From: Methanosphaera sp. rholeuAM130
GTDB lineage: Archaea > Methanobacteriota > Methanobacteria > Methanobacteriales > Methanobacteriaceae
Direction: 5' to 3'
DNA length: 9,231 nt
Assembly (NCBI GenBank): GCA_003266065.1
Contig: MUZY01000068.1
Span: forward strand, 2,382 to 11,612
Part shown: positions 1 to 7,400 of the stretch, piece after piece
Numbering within the stretch: position 1 is the stretch's first letter
How the letters are laid out: each line of letters opens with the position of its first letter
Made by a program: the position numbers and the translations under genes
The notes under the pieces: generated by a model
What the model saw: only the letters and a program-made list of their open reading frames with translations
Database searches by the model: none
What the model was told of the DNA's origin: nothing

Positions 1-2516
1 ATCTGGAAGTATTCGTTCTTGAATATATAGCTGTCAGATGCGTCATAGGCGAAGTCATTTTTCCAGCAAACGTAGTTGAAACTCAGCTGGTCACGGTAGC
101 TTCCACTTAACAGCTGGTCAAACCAATCCTCCATCAGCTTTATTACATCCGGATGATTATGATTTCTAAAGAGTATGCCCGAACTTATAAGCCCGTTATG
201 TCGCGGATATCCTTCATCCTTATACTTGTTTACCTGTGGAATGATATTATCCCTTGAATCCTTACCCAGTCTGATGCATTCATCCGCTTCATCGTATATG
301 CAGTCTCTCTGCGGATGCTTAAATGCAAGCAACTTATTTTCAATGGAATACTTGTTTATGAAGTCGGTTATGTCTCCTATTATTTCAATGTTCGTATCAA
401 TCCATAATGAATAATCATATTCCGATAGGTATTTGTGTGCCAGTATCTTGTACATACGTGCCGTTTGCACAGCGTTTAACCCTTCATCATCTATTAATCT
501 TATATCCCAGAAGTCCGATTTCAGGAAAGGATTGTCCGTAAAGCATATGTAATCGAATCCATCGACCTTTTCTTGCGGTATTAATGGTTCATCATATGTT
601 CCCGTTACCGCCGTATATACCACCACCTTCCTATCCTCGAAGTCTATGTTTGATGAGTACCTATTTATGAGATTGTCCAATGAGTCTATAGAGTTAAGAA
701 GCCTGTCGCAGGCAGGCAGTATCGTATCTATCGTATGTGTGGATTGGGTTATCTGTCCGATTTCAAGGTATTTGATTAGCTTATTGTATATCAATACATC
801 GCTGTTTGATGAGTGATAAAGTCTGCGTGCATTCTTCAGATAAACAAGATCGATTTTCAGATTGACGAGAATGTTGAAGTACAAATTGAAGAAGCTGTCG
901 CTGTCATCCAGAAAGTCATATTCCCACTGGTTTAATAACGGATTCATCTGTGGCGTATATTTGAACAGGCGTAGACTACTATCCCCAACTGCCATTACAT
1001 AGGTGTCATATTTGCGTGACAATCTAAGAAGCATCAGGTTATCAATATCTGCCTTGCCGTCAATCAATTCAGTTATACACAAGACTCTCTGATTATCTGC
1101 ATCAACTTTAATGTTATTCTTGATGTTATCCAAACATTCCTGTACTTCTATGGATGAGGCAAACTTGTCCCACCTGTCGAATACGTCAGGATAGCGTTCG
1201 AGTATTATTTGTTTATTTTTGGCCTTGAGCTTTCCGGTATTTTCCTTTTTGAATGATGCGTGCCTTTTGTGATATACGAATACCGACGGATTTCTAATGT
1301 TTATCCAACCGTTTTCTCTGGCTCTGGAAGTAAAATCCGTTTCTTCACCGTAGCCCATGCCGAACGTCTCGTCAAAGTAACCTATCGAATCCAGTGCTTC
1401 CCGTTTGATGAAAAGACAGAATCCGTTTCCTGTAGGACTTACCATGTTATCGGTTAAGGAAAGCTTATCCACACCATATGATATGATGTTTAAGGTTTCC
1501 TGATTATCATCCGATCCCAGCTGCGGTATCGACAGATCCGAAGAGTTACTTATAGGCGTGACCGTTGCAATATTGTCATTGGAGTATGCACTTATCACTA
1601 TCTTGGATAGCCATTTGGGCGTCACTATAGTATCGCTGTTCAAGAGCACCACATCATTGGCTGATGATTTCATGCCCATATTAACATTCTTTACGAATCC
1701 CTGATTTTTACTGTTGTGGATTACCTTGACAAACGGTATCTTCTCCAACAAATCCAACAGTTGCATTATACGCTCGTCAGTGCTGTTGTCGTTTATCAGA
1801 ATCAATTCATAGTCAAGCTTCGTATTTTCCAATACGCTGGTAATGCAGGCTCTTGTTTCTTCATATGCATTGTATATAGGTATTATTATTGAAACCTTTT
1901 TATGCAATGATTCGAATATTTTCTTTGAATCCAACAGATCATATTTTGAGTCGTAGTCTTTGACATAATTCTCTTTCGGTATGAAGCAATGCCGACCCTC
2001 ATGTATACCGTTTTTCAGGTAGTGATATAAGGGGTTTAGGCCGCTATTTTTCACATCCCCATAGACCCTTAGATATTCTGTTGTCGAGAAGTACCGTGAT
2101 GGATTTTTTCCGTTGTCTGCTCCTGTTAAAAGATAGTGCAGTATAGGATCAATGTCCAGTGCATCCACTTCCGGGTTATTTTCCGTATAGTAGTATTCAT
2201 CAAAGTAGTCTGACTCATATATTACGTTGTAGTAGTCCATCAGATGACTGTCAAATGCCGAAAAATCAGACAGCTCCAGTTTTGCCCGTTTGAATGGCCT
2301 TTTTTCCTTGTGTCCACTCTGCGTGAAATGTATGACCGGATCTATACCATATGTTTTCAAGTCCAAGTTTAGTCTATAATATTCTTTTTTGTCGAAGTAC
2401 TTGCTTGTCGGATAATCCTCGTATCGGCCCTTTTTAATGTAGTAGTCTATTGCATCATCATCATCGGATAAGTTCGGATTATGTTCGATATAGTATATGG
2501 AGTCGAAGTACTTTGA
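1..2516 (-). repeat. Paralogous block, copy B (repeats-GT2-half GT-B-DUF616)
   Basis: This part of the 3'-proximal gene aligns along its whole length with 6731-9223, in the same order and orientation, with nearly equal length. Patches of near-identical DNA survive: tcaaaccaatcctccat occurs around 118-134 and again around 6846-6862, and taaagcatatgtaatc occurs near 539 and near 7270. The proteins are roughly two thirds identical across DUF616 by eye and much less alike in the GT2 domain. This supports an old tandem duplication. Confidence 0.85.
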
Positions 2517-4388
2517 ATTGGACAGTATTGAATAGTCTTCAATGTATTTTTCATCGATTTCATGTGAAGTGTTGTTGCTTTTATCAAACCCGGTAGCATC
2601 ATAATCGCATTTTAGTATGTACTCCACCAGTGCATTTGCATCAGGATTATTCTTGTTGTGCATAGACTCGTCAGCCGTAAAGTTCCCGTTCGGATTATTC
2701 AGGGGATTGTTCATGTAATGGATTATCGGATTCGTGAATTCATCCAGGTCATCCGCATAGGTATCCATATAATATTTGCTGTCGAATAATCCGGATTCTT
2801 CGATTAACCTGTACTCCTGTGAATCACGCATATCATCAATCAAAGAATCGTCAAGCAGTAATTCCTGTTTGAAGTTCAGTATATAATGGTATAATGCATT
2901 GGTCGTTGTCAGTGAGTGTTTATTCTTATATGATGTAGTGTCGAATGTCTCGGATGGATTATATCCCAGACTATCTCCCGTCGATATGTAGTGTTCCAGC
3001 AGATTTTCACCTGCTATCTTATATTCCCGTCTGTAGTAGTCTTCATCAAAGAGGTTTTCCTCGTTTATCAGATTATATTCAAGGCTATCGGTTACATCAA
3101 AAGTAAGCTCCTTATCATAGTCGTCCTTGGAGTATTTGTACTCATCGTATGCTACGTCATAGATGTAATTTTCCAATGCATCATCAAACATATTATGGGC
3201 CGATACGTATTCATCGGCCTTGAAATCCGTATTCAGATAGTAATTGTTGGCATATCCCACTTCAACATAGTTTTGAATTTCATCTTTGTAAAATCCTTTA
3301 TCCTGATGTTTGTTGTATCCGTCATGATCCAATAAGCCATATTCCCTGATAAACAGGTATGGATAGCTATCCTGCATATCGGGCAGCATGTTTTTATTGT
3401 AGAGCCTATTTGAGTTAATCTGATTGTCATCGGCGTTTAGGATGTAGTGAAGGAGAGGATTTTCGTTACCCAATTGATATTTTTCATTATAATAACTGCC
3501 GTCAAAGTCTTCTGATGGATTGAAGTCCCTTAAATATCCTATTGTCATATAATGAATTATTTCATCACCGGTTATGTTATATTTGTCCTTATAGTACTTT
3601 CTGTCGAAGAATCCTGATTCGTCTATCAGCACATATTCCTGACTGTTTGTTATGCTTAATCCCAATTCTTCATGTGGAGGCAGTGCCAGATTACCTTCAG
3701 ATTGACCCCTTAACAGATAATCCAATAGTGGGTTAACGTTTTTATCCAATAGATATCGTTGTTTGTACCAGCAGGTGTTGAAGTCTTTGGATGGATTATA
3801 GTCGAGCGTTGAGCCTACAAGCAGGTAATGGGCTATCGGGTCACTTGATGATTCGTCATCTTTCAGGTATCTTTCATTGTAGTATTTTTCATCAAAAAGA
3901 CGGGAATTTTTTATCAAATTATAAGCAGGACTTAGCCTGATGTCACTGTCGAGGTTGAAGGAGTCTTCACAGATGATGTTGCTTTCTATTATATTCTTGA
4001 TTACATCCAGATTGCTTAATACTTCCATCAGGTATTGTTTTTTAACTGTCAAATCATAGAACGTATCCTTTTCGACTTTATTGGCATCATATGTAGAGGC
4101 AAGATTCTTGTTGAAATTATCGTTTAATGATTTTTCCACGTGATAATTCCTGTTTAGGCTTTGGTTTTTATTTAATGAGTCATTATATACTCCTTCCAGG
4201 AGTGCAATTGACTTATCCAAGTCGTCATTTTTATCATTCAGCTTGTCCCTAATCGTATTGAGTTTTTTATTGATTACGTTTAATCTATTGATTTTCTGAT
4301 TGTTTTTAGAGGTATCGTCTATTGATTCGTTTATTAAGTTTTCAAGATTAATGAATACCTCTTCATCATAATCAATATCTGATTCCAT
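1..4388 (-). CDS. Giant multidomain glycosyltransferase (coiled coil, about 14 repeats, GT2, half GT-B, DUF616), 3' end missing
   Basis: I translated the whole frame: 1462 codons from ATG 4388 to the left edge without a stop. ATG 4388 is chosen because AAGGA lies 7 nt upstream; an in-frame TTG at 4403 is an alternative, and the frame stays open back to about 4475 without ATG or GTG. Residues about 24-125 are Asn/Lys/Asp-rich and probably coiled coil. Residues about 151-806 are repeats. Residues 831-1045 are a GT2 domain with all the usual landmarks: VSIIIPIYNAY, NDNSTD (866-871), NSD (917-919), and GYGEETDF (1012-1019) for the catalytic acidic region. Residues 1101-1194 resemble the N-terminal half of a GT-B enzyme. 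DUF616 starts at 1254, with WIDTN (1329-1333) and RDQLSFNYV (1432-1440), and is cut near its end. It is paralogous to the upstream gene and follows it by 71 bp, so co-transcription is likely. By analogy a second GT2-like domain and a GT4 domain may follow outside the window. It probably transfers sugars onto a surface glycan; the substrate is unknown. Confidence 0.95.
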   Translation of the reverse strand, partial: MESDIDYDEEVFINLENLINESIDDTSKNNQKINRLNVINKKLNTIRDKLNDKNDDLDKSIALLEGVYNDSLNKNQSLNRNYHVEKSLNDNFNKNLASTYDANKVEKDTFYDLTVKKQYLMEVLSNLDVIKNIIESNIICEDSFNLDSDIRLSPAYNLIKNSRLFDEKYYNERYLKDDESSSDPIAHYLLVGSTLDYNPSKDFNTCWYKQRYLLDKNVNPLLDYLLRGQSEGNLALPPHEELGLSITNSQEYVLIDESGFFDRKYYKDKYNITGDEIIHYMTIGYLRDFNPSEDFDGSYYNEKYQLGNENPLLHYILNADDNQINSNRLYNKNMLPDMQDSYPYLFIREYGLLDHDGYNKHQDKGFYKDEIQNYVEVGYANNYYLNTDFKADEYVSAHNMFDDALENYIYDVAYDEYKYSKDDYDKELTFDVTDSLEYNLINEENLFDEDYYRREYKIAGENLLEHYISTGDSLGYNPSETFDTTSYKNKHSLTTTNALYHYILNFKQELLLDDSLIDDMRDSQEYRLIEESGLFDSKYYMDTYADDLDEFTNPIIHYMNNPLNNPNGNFTADESMHNKNNPDANALVEYILKCDYDATGFDKSNNTSHEIDEKYIEDYSILSNSKYFDSIYYIEHNPNLSDDDDAIDYYIKKGRYEDYPTSKYFDKKEYYRLNLDLKTYGIDPVIHFTQSGHKEKRPFKRAKLELSDFSAFDSHLMDYYNVIYESDYFDEYYYTENNPEVDALDIDPILHYLLTGADNGKNPSRYFSTTEYLRVYGDVKNSGLNPLYHYLKNGIHEGRHCFIPKENYVKDYDSKYDLLDSKKIFESLHKKVSIIIPIYNAYEETRACITSVLENTKLDYELILINDNSTDERIMQLLDLLEKIPFVKVIHNSKNQGFVKNVNMGMKSSANDVVLLNSDTIVTPKWLSKIVISAYSNDNIATVTPISNSSDLSIPQLGSDDNQETLNIISYGVDKLSLTDNMVSPTGNGFCLFIKREALDSIGYFDETFGMGYGEETDFTSRARENGWINIRNPSVFVYHKRHASFKKENTGKLKAKNKQIILERYPDVFDRWDKFASSIEVQECLDNIKNNIKVDADNQRVLCITELIDGKADIDNLMLLRLSRKYDTYVMAVGDSSLRLFKYTPQMNPLLNQWEYDFLDDSDSFFNLYFNILVNLKIDLVYLKNARRLYHSSNSDVLIYNKLIKYLEIGQITQSTHTIDTILPACDRLLNSIDSLDNLINRYSSNIDFEDRKVVVYTAVTGTYDEPLIPQEKVDGFDYICFTDNPFLKSDFWDIRLIDDEGLNAVQTARMYKILAHKYLSEYDYSLWIDTNIEIIGDITDFINKYSIENKLLAFKHPQRDCIYDEADECIRLGKDSRDNIIPQVNKYKDEGYPRHNGLISSGILFRNHNHPDVIKLMEDWFDQLLSGSYRDQLSFNYVCWKNDFAYDASDSYIFKNEYFQ
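1971..3938 (-). repeat. Array of about 14 FD..YY/NPD/HY protein repeats in seven two-unit modules
   Basis: Residues about 151-806 of the 3'-proximal protein. Each module of about 90 residues has a first unit (pattern EYxLIxESGLFDxxYY ... HYxxxG) and a second unit (NPSxxFxxxxY ... NPLLHYIL), then a linker. Modules begin near residues 151, 248, 341, 434, 523, 615 and 718. The third (341-430) is eroded, with LLDHDGY and NYVEVG in place of the consensus. The last two are closer to the textbook form (YFDxxYYxxNPxV ... DPILHYLLTG). Such repeats are known beside glycosyltransferase domains in many prokaryotic surface-glycan proteins. A scaffold or glycan-binding role is inference. The DNA copies have diverged, so this is a repeat at protein level. 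Confidence 0.85.
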
Positions 4389-4395
4389 TAGACTA

Positions 4396-4400
4396 TCCTT
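4396..4400 (-). promoter_or_regulatory. Ribosome-binding site AAGGA before ATG 4388
   Basis: AAGGA ends 7 nt before the ATG, a normal spacing, and AGGA can pair with the UCCU end of 16S rRNA. It is the main reason for choosing ATG 4388 over TTG 4403, which has no such site. Confidence 0.5.
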
Positions 4401-4437
4401 CAAATCATTTAAATAATTAATTAAGTTAATTTTATCA

Positions 4438-4447
4438 TTTTTTATAA
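4438..4447 (-). promoter_or_regulatory. Possible archaeal TATA-box-like TTATAAAAAA in the intergenic gap
   Basis: The sequence reads TTATAAAAAA and lies about 50 nt upstream of ATG 4388. With the usual archaeal spacing of about 25 nt, transcription would begin near 4413 and leave a leader that includes the AAGGA. The whole 71-bp gap (4389-4459) is very AT-rich, so the match could be chance. I see no hairpin with a T-run and hence no terminator, which favours read-through from the upstream gene. Confidence 0.2.
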
Positions 4448-4453
4448 TACTAA

Positions 4454-4461
4454 CACCACCT
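4454..4461 (-). promoter_or_regulatory. Orphan Shine-Dalgarno-like AGGTGGTG overlapping the upstream stop codon
   Basis: AGGTGGTG overlaps the last two bases of the TAG of the upstream gene and closely matches the AGGTGAT ribosome-binding consensus of methanogens. The first ATG after it (4438) is 15 nt away and opens a frame of only five codons. No ATG, GTG or TTG in the frame of the downstream gene lies at a suitable distance; only ATT 4448 and ATA 4445 do. It is either the remains of an older start or a sign of a one-base error nearby. Confidence 0.4.
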
Positions 4462-7400
4462 AATAATTTAAATAATCATTATATACATCCAAATAATCAT
4501 AACCCATCTGTTCTGTCGATTTAAATGTTATTTTTGGTATTTTCTTTGCTTTTTTCATGTATAATCGTCTGTTGTATGATATCTTTATTATTTTATCATA
4601 GGCTTTCTGTGGGTCGTTATTTATTAGGAATCCTCCACCGTTTTCTTTTATTCGTTCTCCTACTGCCCCTATGTCTACCGCCAATATAGGTATACCTGAT
4701 GCCCATCCTTCTGTTAGAGTATGGCAATATGTTTCCGGGCATATCGAGAATATTCCGATAAAGTGCGGCTTTATCCCATGTACAATATCCGCAAATTCGC
4801 TTCTCTTGTAGAGTCCATGATATTGCCCTATTTCTTCCAAGTCAGTGTGTCCTCCGATACTTCCCATATAATGGAATTCCAGCCTGTCGTCCACATCCAG
4901 TTCCTTTATTTTCTTGATTAGCTCATATCCCTTGATATATCCTATATGTCCTGGGAAGAGTATCTTTATCTTGTCCTTGCTGTTTATTGGCGTTACGTAT
5001 TGTGTAGAGTCGGGTGTTTCCAGATCCCTTCCATGTTCTATTATTCTGAAGTCACTGTCTGCCAATTGAGGGTAAAATCTCGTGTATAAATTATACGTGG
5101 ATTTGGATGTTGTTATGAATGCCTGTATTCCTTCAAAGACCTTGTTTACCTCATCACGCCACCAGTGTACTATCGTTCTTGCCTGAGGTATGTTGAGTTC
5201 TCCGATTATATTGCATTGACCGCCCAGCGTATTGTTATCGTATAACGGCGGACATGTTCCTCCGCAGTAGTTTTTATTGTCATCTATAAGGTTATGCGAT
5301 GGACATATGTAATATAAATCATGGAACGACAGGATTGTCGGTATTTTCATTTTTCTTGCCAAATTCGGCAAATCAAAGGTTGAAAGTATCAGGTGTCTTA
5401 TGTGGATTATGTCTATATTCATGTATACCAGTATGTTGAAGTAGATTTGCCTTAATCTATCGTTTGACGTGTTTAGTAATGTGTATTGTGAGTTCAGCTT
5501 CCACGTTCTTAGCAAATCAAGGTTATTTTTGAATTCCATGTCCGGATTTGCATCATCCGTTGTTGTTTTGGAATTGTACCTGTATAGTTCCACCTTTGTA
5601 GTCGACGTTACAAGCATGTATGTTTCCATGTGCGGATTGATATTTTTCATGAGTTCAACATTTGTATGAAGCGTTCCCCCCATTCCATCATGCAACACGT
5701 AAAGTATTCTTTTCTTGGATTTTTTATCGTTCAGTCCATATCTTATTAGTCGTTTAATGTTATTGAATTCGATGTTCTTATCAAATTCATTTATCGAATC
5801 AGTATATTCATAGTATCTTGTAAGGAGTATCTTTTTATCATGCATGCATTGGCGGATAATGTCGGATTGGTTGGCGGTAGATTTGTCGACGTCAACGGCA
5901 TCATCCAACGCACTACCATCAACATCCAAATCAACAAGATTATTCTCCAAATCGGATATGTCCAGATATTCATGCAAAGCGGCAGTATTTTCATCATTAT
6001 GGACATATACCGATGGAGCTATTACGTTATGCCATCCCTTCTTAAGCAATCTTAACGAGTAATCGATAAGCGAATACTCCCAGAGGTCATACTCCACGTC
6101 AAAGAATCCTGCAGAATATATTGCATCCCTTTTGATGAATACGCCACATCCGTTGACGAGTGGACTGATAATAAGACTATCCCTGGCGGATTGCTCTACA
6201 CATCTGGCGTTGACTACAAGATTTTCACCGGTTAAATCATATGGCATTTTTCCATCGTCCAAATCATTATTTGTAATCGGACTTACACTTGCAATCATGT
6301 CCTCTGAATATGCCTTTACCATTAGCTTTTGTGCATATTTAGGTGATACCAAGGTGTTTTCATCCAATATCAATATATCATTGACCGAATGATTTACGGC
6401 AAGGTTAACCTTGTTTATCTTATTGGATGAAGTTGAATAAATCACGGACACCTCATCATATATGCCATACAATTCATTCAGCTTGTCATAATCATCGGCA
6501 TCATCCGTTACCAAAAGCAATTCATAGTCAATAGAGGTATACTTAATCACATTTTCGATGGAATTGCATAAAGCATCATCCACATCATCTGCAGCCATGA
6601 CAATCGATATCTTTTTAAATCCACCCAGAATATTATCCACATCACTTTCAGTATACTTCAAGTCATAGTCCCTATTATATTCCATGTCGATATTTCTAAG
6701 TACAAATCCCTTGGACATATGATCATGCAACTGCATATATGAGTTTTTGATGATGAATATATCGGCACAGTCATATGCGAAGTTATTTTTCCAGCATACA
6801 TAGTTAAAGCTTAACTGATCGCGATAGCTTCCATTTAACAGTTCATCAAACCAATCCTCCATTAAATCTACAACTTCGGAATCGTTATGATTTCTGAACA
6901 ATACCCCTGAGCTTATCAATCCATTATGTTCCGGGTATCCCTCCAGTTTATATCTGTCCATTTGAGCGTTGATTACTTCAATGTCGGTGTCCTTGGCCGA
7001 TGAAATGCATACTTTTGCTTCCTGATACAGACAATCACGTTCAATATGTCTAATGCAAAGCAATTTGTTATTTTTTGAATATTTATGGACATAGTCGACA
7101 ATATTATCAGTCAGTTCTATGTTCGTGTCTATCCAAAGCGAATAGTCATAGTCCGACAGGTATTTATGGGCAAGTATCTTATATGAACGTACCTTTCTGA
7201 TATTGTCAAGGGGCAAATCCTCCATTAATCGTATATCCCAGAATTCTGATGTAAGATTTGGATTATCGGTAAAGCATATGTAATCAAAGTCCCCGTTGAC
7301 ATAGCCGGGTATCACGGGTTCATCATAACTGCCTGTTACGGCCGTATAAACCACGACCTTTTTATCGCTGAAGTCTATCTCATTGATTTTCTTCTCAATC

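Noticed and set aside
175..414. Plus-strand ORF of 79 residues with signal-peptide-like hydrophobic stretches
   Set aside because: Entirely antisense to conserved DUF616 codons; its length is expected by chance and no family resemblance is visible.
2991..3335. Plus-strand ORF of 114 residues, strikingly hydrophobic, like a small membrane protein
   Set aside because: It lies wholly antisense to the repeat array. The opposite-strand reading of Asp, Asn, Glu and Tyr codons (GAT, AAC, GAA, TAC) gives Ile, Val, Phe and Val, which explains the hydrophobicity. No ribosome-binding site was recognised.
4389..4459. Terminator or regulatory hairpin between the genes
   Set aside because: Only short AT palindromes such as TTAATTAA are present. 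No GC-containing stem followed by a T-run was found on either strand.
5840..6062. Overlapping plus-strand ORFs in two frames plus a minus-strand ORF over the same bases
   Set aside because: They sit over the Asp-rich linker and the end of the second GT2-like domain of the real gene. Low-complexity sequence removes stops in several frames, and the products show no recognisable motif.
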